The notes below the pieces were generated by a model. It ran no database searches. It was not told the DNA's origin and saw only the letters and a program-made list of their open reading frames with translations. Both the position numbers and the translations under genes were made by a program. From positions 62,001 to 126,000 of the forward strand of contig JAGCUI010000048.1 of assembly GCA_017962965.1 (NCBI GenBank): DNA of 64,000 nt, written 5' to 3'. This DNA is from Treponema sp. (GTDB taxonomy: Bacteria; Spirochaetota; Spirochaetia; Treponematales; Treponemataceae). Below, piece after piece: positions 35,660 through 45,012 of the stretch (position 1 is its first letter; each line of letters opens with the position of its first letter).

Positions 35660-37768
35660 TTAATAAATATTTCTGAGTAACTCAAGCACAGACGGACGTT
35701 CAACAATTCGTTTGATGTCGTTTACAAAGTCCTGAGCCTTAATTTCACTTTTTACAACTGCCTTTCCGTTTTCGTCGGCACGAGGCACATTGTCTATAGC
35801 GTTTTCAGAAACATCCTTTTTAGTTTTATCAGGAAGGGCAACAAGAACAACCTCATCGCCAATATTAATTCTGTCGTAGAAACCCTGGTTACTGATTTCG
35901 CCTTCTGAAATTTCTTCTCCGGCATTTGTAATAACTAAGGTTCCGTATACATCATTTTCTGTATAATAAACACCGGTTCCGTTATCCGAAGTCTGGATTC
36001 CTCCCCGTCTGATGATTTTAAATTCTGTTCCCTTTACAATGTTTTCGGCCTTACCCAAATCTACAACCACAGTCTTACCGTTTCGTTTGATGATTTTTCC
36101 GCGAACTGTAAGCTGCTCTAATACCTGCTTTCTGAATCTTCTTAAAACTGTAGAAAAACGGTTGTTTCCGGTTGAATAATAATTATTTGAATTAATCATA
36201 AGACCGGTTCTGGCGTTATACATTGTTGCAGTCAAAGTTAAATCATTCTGACCTTCGCTCAAAGAAACAATGATAAAATAATCAAAGGCATTGCTTCTTG
36301 CATTCTTAAAGGCTTCTCCCACGCTTGTAATAGGATTTACCTGAGTCTTTACACTTGTAATTGCAATACCCGAAAATACATCGGCACACGCACGAGCCGC
36401 AAGCTTATTTGTATCTGCATGAATAAAGCTCGAAGTTGTATCCTCATAGAAAACTGCAATATTCCATCTTGTTTTATCAAGATAAAAAGGATCTACCTTC
36501 CATCTTTTTGCAAGGGTATCTTCAAGTAAAGAATCATATGCTTCGATTTTATCATCTAAATCTGTTTTTTTAGCCTGAGACAAGCTCTGGTAATTGTGAT
36601 CTTTAATAAACTTAAGCTGTTCAAGATAAAGCTCGTTCATTCCGTTGAGTTTTAAAATATCAGCATAAGCGGCACGTGATTCATAATTTACAGGGTCTAA
36701 AAGTAAAGCCCTCTGATATTCATAAATTGCACCCGAACCGTCGTAGCGAGTTTTATACTGTCTTGCATTATCAACGTGGTACTGTGCAAACTGTTTTCTT
36801 TTATTATTTTCAAGACTCAATAATTCTCGAACCTCAAGCTCCATTGCAAAACGCATAAGTTCATCCTGAGGCTGTGCATTAAGTCCTGTTGTCCATGCAT
36901 CAATTGCTTCCTTTGTTTTACCTGTTTTAATGTATGCAATTCCCTTTAAGTACCATGCAGTAGAATTCTTACGGTTACGTCCGATTAAAAAGTCGCTCAA
37001 ATCAAGAACCTCTGAATAACGGCCCTGTTTGTATAAAATGGTTGTTAAAAGCTCGTAGGATTTTTCTAAGTTTCCGTTAATTTCTACAGAGATTCTTGCA
37101 TGATTTTCTGCCTGCTTGTAATCCCCCTTCATGGAATAAACAACGGCTGCAAGATAATGAACCTCAGGGTCTCCTGAATAATATGTTAAAGCCTGGCGAA
37201 GATATTTATCTCCATCAGAGTATTTTGATTTTTCTGCGTAAATGAGTGAAAGCGCCAAAAGAGCATTTCTGTTATCAGCCTGTCTTTTTAATGCTTCCTT
37301 GTATTGTTTTTCAGCACCAGTGTAGCGGCCTTCGTAAAGTTCAATTTCTGCAAGACCAAAGTGTGCGTCTATGTCGTTAGGAAATTTTTTAAGGATTTCG
37401 TTGAAGATATTACGGCCCTCGTCCAGTCGTCCTAAAGCCAGATAAATCATTCCTTTAAGGTTTAAGTATTTTGAATTGGATGGTTCATATTTTTCTGCAT
37501 TGGAAAGATAATTCAACGCAAGGTCAAATTCTCCAAGCTTATAAGAGCATTCTGCAAGCTTGAACCACGCGTTTGAATATGCAGGATTCTGCCCTACTAC
37601 CTCGAGGTAATACTGCTGTGCAAGATAGAAGTTTTCATCCTGCTGATAGCGCAAGCCCTCGTTGTAATTTTCCAATACTGTTTTTGTTTCTGCACCAAAA
37701 AGCTGAAAATTAAATAAACAAAATACAGACAACCCCAAAGCTAAAATGATTTTCTTATTATTCTTCAT
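35660..37768 (-). CDS. Exported TPR-repeat protein
   Basis: About 702 residues from the ATG at 37768, which follows AAGGTGG by a good distance; the in-frame GTG at 37780 overlaps that ribosome site. A signal peptide (to FGAET) is followed by about eight to ten TPR repeats (residues 30-390; for example AWFKLAECSYKLGEFDLALNYL). A C-terminal beta-rich region (550-670) has segments like VRGKIIKRNGKTVVVDLGKA, similar to domains that follow CsgG/LpoB-like folds. It starts inside the end of the corC-like gene (11-base overlap). It could scaffold an envelope complex; that is not proven. Confidence 0.8.
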   Translation of the reverse strand: MKNNKKIILALGLSVFCLFNFQLFGAETKTVLENYNEGLRYQQDENFYLAQQYYLEVVGQNPAYSNAWFKLAECSYKLGEFDLALNYLSNAEKYEPSNSKYLNLKGMIYLALGRLDEGRNIFNEILKKFPNDIDAHFGLAEIELYEGRYTGAEKQYKEALKRQADNRNALLALSLIYAEKSKYSDGDKYLRQALTYYSGDPEVHYLAAVVYSMKGDYKQAENHARISVEINGNLEKSYELLTTILYKQGRYSEVLDLSDFLIGRNRKNSTAWYLKGIAYIKTGKTKEAIDAWTTGLNAQPQDELMRFAMELEVRELLSLENNKRKQFAQYHVDNARQYKTRYDGSGAIYEYQRALLLDPVNYESRAAYADILKLNGMNELYLEQLKFIKDHNYQSLSQAKKTDLDDKIEAYDSLLEDTLAKRWKVDPFYLDKTRWNIAVFYEDTTSSFIHADTNKLAARACADVFSGIAITSVKTQVNPITSVGEAFKNARSNAFDYFIIVSLSEGQNDLTLTATMYNARTGLMINSNNYYSTGNNRFSTVLRRFRKQVLEQLTVRGKIIKRNGKTVVVDLGKAENIVKGTEFKIIRRGGIQTSDNGTGVYYTENDVYGTLVITNAGEEISEGEISNQGFYDRINIGDEVVLVALPDKTKKDVSENAIDNVPRADENGKAVVKSEIKAQDFVNDIKRIVERPSVLELLRNIY

Positions 37769-38552
37769 TAGTTTTCCCACCTTCTATATTCCGAATAACT
37801 TTAATTACATTAATTCTATGTCCTTCCATGTCCTGTACAATAAAATCGTACGAGTTCCATGTTGCCTTCTCATATTTTACAGGTACTTTGCCAAATAAAT
37901 CAAATACAAAACCACCTAAAGAGTCAAAATCTTCTGTAGGGAAGTCTGAACCGATAATTTCGTTCAAATCATCAAGGTTTACGCGTGCATCACAAAGCCA
38001 TAAATTTTCGTTTACAGTGATGATGTCTTCCCTTTCCTTATCAAACTCATCCTGAATATCACCAACAATCTCTTCGATAATATCTTCCATTGTTACAATG
38101 CCCGAAATTCCGCCATACTCATCAATGGCAATTGCAATATGAAGGTGATGTCTTTTAAATTCCCTCAAAAGTGAGTCGATTCTTTTACTTTCGGGAACAA
38201 AATATGGTTTACGGATTATTTTTGAAAGGTCAATCGGTTTGTTTTCAGAAATTACTTTTAACAAATCCTTAACGTAAAGAATTCCCTGAACATTATCAAT
38301 TGAATCTGTATAAACCGGGAATCTTGAGTGTCCGCTTGCAATAATTTTTGCAAAAAGCTCGTCGCGTGGTGTATCGCTGGAAATAAAATCCACATCAATA
38401 CGTGGGACCATTACTTCTTTTACCGAAGTTTCAGAAAGTGCTTCTACTCCCTGAATCATGTCCTGTTTTTCTTCGTTTAAAATCTCCTGTTGAATACTGT
38501 CTGTTTCATCGGAGGAAGGTTTTTCTTTCTTTTTGTGATTAAATATACTCAT
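37758..38552 (-). CDS. CBS-pair protein of the CorC/HlyC type without membrane domain
   Basis: The 264 residues contain two CBS motifs (about 45-170, with VMVPRIDVDFI and SGHSRFPVYTDSIDNVQGILYVKDLL) and a C-terminal CorC_HlyC domain (185-255, with GSDFPTEDFDSLGGFVFDLFGK). The N-terminal DUF21 membrane part of TlyC-type proteins is missing, as in CorC of the ybeY-corC locus. CorC proteins are linked to magnesium/cobalt resistance. The start overlaps the ybeY stop (TAATG). Neighbours phoH, 7TM-HD and ybeY support the family call. Confidence 0.87.
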   Translation of the reverse strand: MSIFNHKKKEKPSSDETDSIQQEILNEEKQDMIQGVEALSETSVKEVMVPRIDVDFISSDTPRDELFAKIIASGHSRFPVYTDSIDNVQGILYVKDLLKVISENKPIDLSKIIRKPYFVPESKRIDSLLREFKRHHLHIAIAIDEYGGISGIVTMEDIIEEIVGDIQDEFDKEREDIITVNENLWLCDARVNLDDLNEIIGSDFPTEDFDSLGGFVFDLFGKVPVKYEKATWNSYDFIVQDMEGHRINVIKVIRNIEGGKTNEE

Positions 38553-39031
38553 TATAATATTTTTTCATCCTTTAATTTTTCAAGTATTTTTTCCTGGAGC
38601 TTAAGCATCCTGCACTTTGGTATAACACCGCTTTGGATATGCTCTTCCCCATGATCATAACCATTTAAATGCAAAAGTCCATGAACTAAAAGCCGCTTTA
38701 ACTCAGCATCCTTATCAACTTCAAAGTAATCTGAATTTACAGGGAGGGTTTCAAGACTGATTACAATGTCTCCGGCGCATTTCCACTTGCCTTCCTCATC
38801 CTTATAAACTTCATCACTTTCAAAAGATAAAACATCTGTAGGGCTGTCAATGTTACGGTAAGTTTTATTAAGCGACTGTATATATTTATCGTTACAAAAA
38901 AGAAGGCTGATTTCTTCCCCGCGGATTTTTAATTCCTGCAAAACCTTATTAAAAAAAGGCTCCACATTTTTAATCCATTGAGGTTCTTCAACTTCTTCCT
39001 GTACGCTTATAAATATTCTGTTTTTATTCAT
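38552..39031 (-). CDS. ybeY: Endoribonuclease YbeY
   Basis: YbeY is a single-strand RNase that acts in 16S rRNA maturation and ribosome quality control. From ATG 39031 the protein has 159 residues and begins MNKNRIFISVQEE. The zinc-binding motif LLVHGLLHLNGYDHGEEH lies near residue 114. The open frame extends further upstream, but that part is read through the 7TM-HD gene in another frame and would be an odd basic tail, so I start at 39031. This gives an 8-base overlap with the 7TM-HD stop. The stop overlaps the corC-like ATG. Confidence 0.93.
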   Translation of the reverse strand: MNKNRIFISVQEEVEEPQWIKNVEPFFNKVLQELKIRGEEISLLFCNDKYIQSLNKTYRNIDSPTDVLSFESDEVYKDEEGKWKCAGDIVISLETLPVNSDYFEVDKDAELKRLLVHGLLHLNGYDHGEEHIQSGVIPKCRMLKLQEKILEKLKDEKIL

Positions 39032-40736
39032 TCTTGTCCGATTTATCTGCCTTAGTCTGTTTTTCAGATTTTTCAGCCTTTTCTTTGTTTTCTTCTTCCT
39101 TCTGGTCCGGATATTCAATTCTACTGTGATAGTAACCGGCAAGAATCTGAACAAAAGCTTCTTTTATCTTGGAAATATCACGGAAGGTCAAATCACAATT
39201 ATCAAGCTGATTATGTTCTACCTTGGCATTTATAAGAGTTGTAATAAATTTTTCAAGGCTTGTTACAGAAGGATTTTCAAGTGTTCTGCAGGCTGCTTCA
39301 ACTGTGTCTGCAAGCATTACAACAGCAGATTCTCTTGTACTTGGAGGATTTCCAGGGTATGAATAATCTTCCGGAGAAACTGTAGGATCCTTTGCCTTAG
39401 CTTCGTTATAAAAATATGTGATTACGCTGTTTCCGTGGTGTTCTGAAATAATATCGATTACAGCCTGTGGAAGATGCATCTGATGTGCCTTTTCTACACC
39501 CTTTTTAACGTGACTCTTGATTACCGATGCAGACAAAGAAGGATTAATTTCATCGTGCTTATTTTCTCCCTTCTGATTTTCTACAAAGTATTCGCTCTGA
39601 TCGATTTTACCAATATCATGATAATAAGCACCTACACGAGCGATGAGGGCATTAGCACCAATTTCACGGCAGGCTGTTTCTGCAAGCTGTGCAACCATAA
39701 GAGAATGATTGTAGGTTCCGCTGGCAGTAACAAGCATCTTCTGCATCAAAGGATTGTTGTTCAAATCACTCAAATCCATAAGACGGAATACAGAAGAAGA
39801 ATTCAAAATGTATTCAAGCGGAGTTAAAAAGCCCAATGTCATAATGCCGGAGAAGAATGCGTTACACATTACACCGATGATAAGTGAACCTGAGTCTGTT
39901 AAAGATTCATTAAAGATTACAAGCAGCACAAACATGTACACGGCATTAAATATGGAAAGCATTATAGAAGAAAGCACTAAATCAATTCTTCGTTCAATTT
40001 TTCTTACAATGGCTACAGAGCTCAAAGAAGTTGCAAGAGTATAAAGGAAAGGCGGTAACTGCCAGCCAGAAGCAACTAAAACTCCAATAGACATGATTAC
40101 GGAAAACAAAACTGCAGCAAGGTCGTCGTACAAAATTGTTACAAGCATAACACAAAGACTTGCCGGGATAATTATACAAAGAGAATACTGAGTTGAAAAA
40201 AGCTGAACCTTGCTTCCGAATGCCGTTGCAGAATATACAATTAAAAAGAAGATGGTCTGTAAGATAACCTCGCGCATTTTAATCTTTCGGTTAAACGGAA
40301 GGAATGAATACAAAAGATACCACGCAACTGCAACTAAGAACAAAAATAAAATGATATTTGCAAATGCCCTGTAATCAATATAAATCGGAGAAACGGACAT
40401 CTTTTTAAGCTTTGCATACGCTTCTTCTGTAATTACAAAGCCCTTGTGGATAATGCGCTCCCCTTTCTGAATTGCAACAGGATCCATGCCGTCCGGCGGA
40501 AGGGATTTATTTGCAATAATGTCTCTGTCTGCAACCTGCCCGATTTCAAAATCGTTTAATGCAAATCTTGCAACAGATTCAGATGTACTTACCTTCACAA
40601 GAGTAACTGCACAAACAGCTAAAAATCCCAGGAAAAAAAGGATTAAAAAAGGATATTTTACCTTTACGTAGTTTCCCAAATTTTCAAAAAATACTGATAA
40701 AACACTCGATTTAAATTCTGTCTTCTTCGCTTTCAT
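39024..40736 (-). CDS. 7TM-HD phosphodiesterase (PgpH-like)
   Basis: About 570 residues with an N-terminal helix (near 30-50), a short external segment, about seven membrane helices (110-320) and a cytoplasmic HD domain with NHSLMVAQLAETA and YYHDIGKIDQSEYF near 373. PgpH proteins of this plan hydrolyse c-di-AMP in Firmicutes; in spirochaetes this is an inference. The extracellular part is only about 70 residues, far shorter than the usual 7TMR-HDED domain. AAAGG lies 9 bases before the ATG at 40736 and 3 before 40742, so I prefer 40736. It overlaps phoH by 26 bases. Confidence 0.87.
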   Translation of the reverse strand: MKAKKTEFKSSVLSVFFENLGNYVKVKYPFLILFFLGFLAVCAVTLVKVSTSESVARFALNDFEIGQVADRDIIANKSLPPDGMDPVAIQKGERIIHKGFVITEEAYAKLKKMSVSPIYIDYRAFANIILFLFLVAVAWYLLYSFLPFNRKIKMREVILQTIFFLIVYSATAFGSKVQLFSTQYSLCIIIPASLCVMLVTILYDDLAAVLFSVIMSIGVLVASGWQLPPFLYTLATSLSSVAIVRKIERRIDLVLSSIMLSIFNAVYMFVLLVIFNESLTDSGSLIIGVMCNAFFSGIMTLGFLTPLEYILNSSSVFRLMDLSDLNNNPLMQKMLVTASGTYNHSLMVAQLAETACREIGANALIARVGAYYHDIGKIDQSEYFVENQKGENKHDEINPSLSASVIKSHVKKGVEKAHQMHLPQAVIDIISEHHGNSVITYFYNEAKAKDPTVSPEDYSYPGNPPSTRESAVVMLADTVEAACRTLENPSVTSLEKFITTLINAKVEHNQLDNCDLTFRDISKIKEAFVQILAGYYHSRIEYPDQKEEENKEKAEKSEKQTKADKSDKNE

Positions 40737-41658
40737 TTTCATATGCCTTTACAATTTTTTTGACCAGTCTGTTTCTTACAACATCTTCTGCCGTAAGCTC
40801 CATAAAACCAATGTCTTCTATTCTATTTAAAATCCTTATTGAATGAACTAATCCCGAGCTTTTCTTTGCAGGTAAATCAACCTGAGTCGGATCCCCTGTT
40901 ACAAACACCTTGGAATTATCGCCCATTCTTGTTAAAAACATTTTCATCTGCGAACACGTTGTATTCTGCGCTTCGTCTAAGATAATTACTGCATTATTCA
41001 AGGTTCTTCCGCGCATATATGCAAGAGGTGCAACTTCTATTATACCCGATTCTGTGAGTTTTCGTATAGTTTCATTGGGCACAAGAGATTCCATTGCATC
41101 CCTGAGCGGCCTTAAGTATGGATCTATTTTCTGCTCCAGATCTCCGGGTAAAAAGCCAAGACTTTCGCCTGCTTCTACAACCGGACGGGAAATAATAATC
41201 TTATTTTTTTTATGCTGTAAAACTTCGCTCAAGGCCTGAGCCACTGCAAGATATGTCTTACCGCTTCCTGCACTACCCGTACAGAAAACCATATCTTTAG
41301 TCTGTAAAAGATTTATATATTCAGCCTGATTCTGTGAACGAGGGTAAATTTTTTTATAACCGCCCGGGATTACGATTGCTACTTCCTGAGCATTTACCTT
41401 TTTTTGAGTATTTAAAACAGAAATTACAATATCTTCTGTATTTTTTCCGCCGTCATTTATTTCATCAACAATACGGTCAATTATAAACTGAAATTTCTGA
41501 CAAATGTCCGGGTCTTCTGTGTCTACGGAAAGCTCGTTTCCCTTGGTATAGACATTGGTGCCCAGGTTTTCTTCTATAAGTCTTAAATTACTGTCATTGG
41601 TTCCGCACACACATGCAAGAATACTATTATCCGGAACAATTATGGTATATTCGCTCAA
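40711..41658 (-). CDS. phoH: PhoH-like ATPase
   Basis: A 315-residue P-loop ATPase: Walker A CTGSAGSGKTYLAVA near residue 131, SRPVVEAGESLGFLPGD near 160, Walker B VIILDEAQNTT near 225, VTGDPTQVDLP near 252. An N-terminal domain of about 100 residues precedes it, as in the ybeY-linked PhoH family, which is thought to act in RNA metabolism. The gene starts with TTG (41658), which lies 5 bases after AAGAGG. It heads the phoH-7TM-HD-ybeY-corC-TPR series, all joined by overlaps. Confidence 0.93.
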   Translation of the reverse strand: MSEYTIIVPDNSILACVCGTNDSNLRLIEENLGTNVYTKGNELSVDTEDPDICQKFQFIIDRIVDEINDGGKNTEDIVISVLNTQKKVNAQEVAIVIPGGYKKIYPRSQNQAEYINLLQTKDMVFCTGSAGSGKTYLAVAQALSEVLQHKKNKIIISRPVVEAGESLGFLPGDLEQKIDPYLRPLRDAMESLVPNETIRKLTESGIIEVAPLAYMRGRTLNNAVIILDEAQNTTCSQMKMFLTRMGDNSKVFVTGDPTQVDLPAKKSSGLVHSIRILNRIEDIGFMELTAEDVVRNRLVKKIVKAYENESEEDRI

Positions 41659-41712
41659 TTAAACCTCTTATCTTTATGATAACCTATTTATATTTATTTT
41701 GAAAGACCAAAT

Positions 41713-44700
41713 CTATTCAAGTCGTATAGTTCCGTAATCATCAACAATTGTTGTCTTCATGCTGGACATTGGTCTCCAGGTGATGCCCAGTGTAAAATAC
41801 GGATTATAATCATAATACTTTCTGCCGTTTTCTGTTACAAGACGAGGTTCAAACTTTAATATCATGCTAAAGTCCCAGTCATGAAGCTCGTGTGTAATGC
41901 TCAGGTTCAGTGATTTTAATTTAAAGCCCGAAGCCTTTCTTAAATCTTCATTATCAAAACGGAAGGAATCAAACAAATCTAAGAAGATATTTTCTTCGCC
42001 AGGAATTCTTCCCTGATGGCCCAGCATTGTCTGGAAATATCTATATAAAACAGAGTTTCTTGAAGTTGCAGAGAATGTAATATTCAAAAAGTTATTAATC
42101 CTGAAGGTGATTCCCGGTGTAAAAAGGAAGTAACTGCTTGTAGGTCTAACAAGGTCTGCAACTACACTTGTACTAAGAGTTGGTGCAATTGAAATTCTAT
42201 TAAACCATTTGTAGTAAGTCTCTGGAGTAAAGGTATATGAAAGAGAAAGTGTATACGGAATAAAGCTCTTTGTTGTTTCACTTATCCAGCCTGTGTGATT
42301 AACATCATCAAAATTATAGGCATAAGTATTGAGCATTACATAAGAAAGAGAAAAGGTTTTATAGCTTGCAGAAAGTTTAAAGCTTTCCATACAGTTATCT
42401 TCTAAGTTATAGCTTAAGCTTTGTGAAAAATTGAGCTTTGAATCCAAAAGAGAAACCTGCACAGTCTGATCAATCGGATTTTTAATCCATTTTGAATCTT
42501 CCTTAGACTTTTGCTGAACACCTGTAGAAAGGCTGAAATTGACATAAGGGAAAGTAAGATGCAAGGTTCCGCTCACCTTTGGAAGCTGAGGTGAAATTGT
42601 TGAGCTTAAAACAAAGCTCTGTGAAAATTTATTTTCCTGCTGCGACGAAGCAATTGTAAGATTTAAAAGATTTTCTGTAACAGAATCTGCATCCGTAAAA
42701 TCAAGACCGCAGTATTCCCACGAAGGATTATTTGCATCGCCGTTATATTTTTTTCTTAAAAGCTTAAAGGTTGAATTCCATGAAATTCCTGAATTTGCAA
42801 AGACCGGAACATAAACAAAAGGCTTAAAAGAAATTACGTTCTTATTTGTAATTGTCTGCGACTCCGCATTATAGTCTGCGTTTTTAAGATTAGTTATATC
42901 CTCGGCTCTTGTGTAACCGTCTGTATTCGGGTGTCCCTGCCAGATTGGATTATACAAAAAGTCGTTTGTCATGCTCAAAAAATTCTGGGCATAATTCATG
43001 CTGCTTGTAATTTGCAAAGGAGCTTTAATTGTGTACATGTCCGACTTTTTTTTGCTCCAGTCAAAGCCCTGGCTGCTTGTTAAACTTGTTTCGTCGTAAT
43101 TAATCTGAAAAACAATGTCCGGATTAAAATTATAGTTAAGTCTGTAAGTAAAGGAATCTGGAATATAAGTTGTAAGCGGATTTGATGTAAGCTCTGTAAA
43201 TGTAAGCTCAAGCTTTTCTTCTTCTTTTTTATCCTTAGAATCTTTACTCTCTTCCCCAGTCTTTTCACCTTCCAAAGTTTTTTCTGCTTCGTCAGTTTGC
43301 TTTTCTTCTTCCGGCTCTCCGTAAATATCAGTTGGTTTTACAAGAGGAATATCATACTGTTCGGTGTTAACCTTTTGAGAAACCTGAGGCCATGAAAATA
43401 AAGTTCCGTTCATGTTCATATTAAACTTAACCGGAGTAACTGTAGAAGGATAATAAATCTTTCTTTCCGGTGAATAATAAGCCCAGCTGTCTGCATTCTG
43501 TGCCCGTGAATCAGAGCTTATAGAAGCATTTGAAGTTGAAGAAATATTGATTGCCGAATACCAGCTCAAGGAAGCACTCGAAATATACGGATTTAAAAAA
43601 GCCGGAATAGTAAAGCTTTTAGTTGCATTAATCTTCCAAGCCAAAGATGAAATTTCTGTAATATTGATTTCTGAAGTGTCTTTTCCGCTCATAAGGTACG
43701 AAAGCCAGTCCATTGATTCACTGCGGTTTTCAAAGTCGTATGCAAAATAAGGATCTGAATAAAGCGGAAGAGAAATTGAAACATTAATCGGATTTGAAAA
43801 ACTTAAATCAAGCTTGGCCTTATAACGGAACGGTAAATCCAATCCCAAAAAATTAGATCTGTCCCAGTATTTATTTCCTTTAGGAGAAAGAGAAAGATAA
43901 TTTCCCTGTGCGCTAAAAATTGTGTTACTAAAGGCCATTGCAACATCATATTTCATGCTGGAAATAAAACTAAGCTTTTGTGGAATAACGTTGCCTTCTA
44001 TGCCTGCAAAAAATCCCAGGTTTGAATATGCATCAAGCTCGAATTTAATATATTTTGATGTGTCTCCTTTATAATCCTTATCTAAATTATGAAGTACAAT
44101 TCCCTGAAGCTCCTGTTCTTTTAAAGAAGAAGGCTTCATAAAATTATAAATACCCTTTGCAGATTCAGTTGCAGAATCATCGGAGGTAGAAGTTGATGAT
44201 GAAGAATCGAGGGGCTTTCTTCCGTATAAATAACTTGTTGTCTGAAAGTAAAAGCCTTCTCTTGGTCTAAAGCCGAATACAGGATTAAAAACAAGCTCAT
44301 CTTTTGGATAATAAAAGGCCGGAAAATACATTACAGGAACCGGGCCCACATACAAAACCGCATTAAAAAAAGCAAACTCGCCGCCTGGTAAAAGCCATGT
44401 TCTTGAAGCATCAATGTGCCAGTGAGGATTAGGATCATCACAGAAGGTAAGACTTGAATCTTTAAATACGATTGTATTATTTTCGCTTTTTCCAAAAATA
44501 TCAGAAAAAACTACAAGGGTTGAACCCGAAGGAAGATTGATTGCATCGCTTTGTGTCTGAACAACATGCCCGTCATCAAAAACACCCTCGAGCGTAGAAG
44601 TATTCATTATTAAAGAAGAAGCCTTGGTAGTTTCTCCGCCGGAAGAATCTGTTTTAGTAGTAATTTCAACTCCACCGCTTGCATAAAGCATCTGCGTTTT

Positions 44701-44985
44701 TCTGTCGTAGGTTACACGCTCGGCTTTAATTTCACTAACAGAATTTCCCTTTGCAACAGTGAGCTCTACAGCACCTTCGAGAATAATAGTATCATTTTCA
44801 GTTTCTTCATTCTTCTGGTAATCAGTCTGGCGTGCATTTTTAATTGTGATTGTAGTAACCTCTTCCGTAGAAGATGAAGATCCGCTTGTGTTTGGAGCAG
44901 TGTTTTCCTGAGAAAAAAGAGGGAGCGCCCCGAAAAGTAAAAAAAGTGAGAATATTAAAAAACGGAATCTGAAAATATTTTTCAT
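41713..44985 (-). CDS. lptD: LptD-like outer-membrane protein
   Basis: LptD forms the outer-membrane channel that places LPS or related glycolipid in the outer leaflet. The 1090-residue protein has a signal peptide (to LFSQE, about residue 27), an N-terminal OstA/LptA-like jellyroll domain (about 42-200; ARQTDYQKN..., ASGGVEITT) and a long beta-barrel with the LptD-type segment near PVPVMYFPAFYYPKDELVFNP. A Lys/Glu-rich insert lies near residue 560-590. It follows uvrA by 27 bases; T. pallidum has the same neighbours (TP0514/TP0515, from memory). Treponemes lack classical LPS, so the cargo is uncertain. Confidence 0.87.
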   Translation of the reverse strand: MKNIFRFRFLIFSLFLLFGALPLFSQENTAPNTSGSSSSTEEVTTITIKNARQTDYQKNEETENDTIILEGAVELTVAKGNSVSEIKAERVTYDRKTQMLYASGGVEITTKTDSSGGETTKASSLIMNTSTLEGVFDDGHVVQTQSDAINLPSGSTLVVFSDIFGKSENNTIVFKDSSLTFCDDPNPHWHIDASRTWLLPGGEFAFFNAVLYVGPVPVMYFPAFYYPKDELVFNPVFGFRPREGFYFQTTSYLYGRKPLDSSSSTSTSDDSATESAKGIYNFMKPSSLKEQELQGIVLHNLDKDYKGDTSKYIKFELDAYSNLGFFAGIEGNVIPQKLSFISSMKYDVAMAFSNTIFSAQGNYLSLSPKGNKYWDRSNFLGLDLPFRYKAKLDLSFSNPINVSISLPLYSDPYFAYDFENRSESMDWLSYLMSGKDTSEINITEISSLAWKINATKSFTIPAFLNPYISSASLSWYSAINISSTSNASISSDSRAQNADSWAYYSPERKIYYPSTVTPVKFNMNMNGTLFSWPQVSQKVNTEQYDIPLVKPTDIYGEPEEEKQTDEAEKTLEGEKTGEESKDSKDKKEEEKLELTFTELTSNPLTTYIPDSFTYRLNYNFNPDIVFQINYDETSLTSSQGFDWSKKKSDMYTIKAPLQITSSMNYAQNFLSMTNDFLYNPIWQGHPNTDGYTRAEDITNLKNADYNAESQTITNKNVISFKPFVYVPVFANSGISWNSTFKLLRKKYNGDANNPSWEYCGLDFTDADSVTENLLNLTIASSQQENKFSQSFVLSSTISPQLPKVSGTLHLTFPYVNFSLSTGVQQKSKEDSKWIKNPIDQTVQVSLLDSKLNFSQSLSYNLEDNCMESFKLSASYKTFSLSYVMLNTYAYNFDDVNHTGWISETTKSFIPYTLSLSYTFTPETYYKWFNRISIAPTLSTSVVADLVRPTSSYFLFTPGITFRINNFLNITFSATSRNSVLYRYFQTMLGHQGRIPGEENIFLDLFDSFRFDNEDLRKASGFKLKSLNLSITHELHDWDFSMILKFEPRLVTENGRKYYDYNPYFTLGITWRPMSSMKTTIVDDYGTIRLE

Positions 44986-45012
44986 ACTAAACTGATTCTT
45001 TTATTATATATC

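Noticed and set aside
38552-39154. Longer ybeY from an upstream ATG at 39154
   Set aside because: The extra 41 residues are a basic low-complexity tail read out of frame through the 7TM-HD gene. The ATG at 39031 fits the family length.
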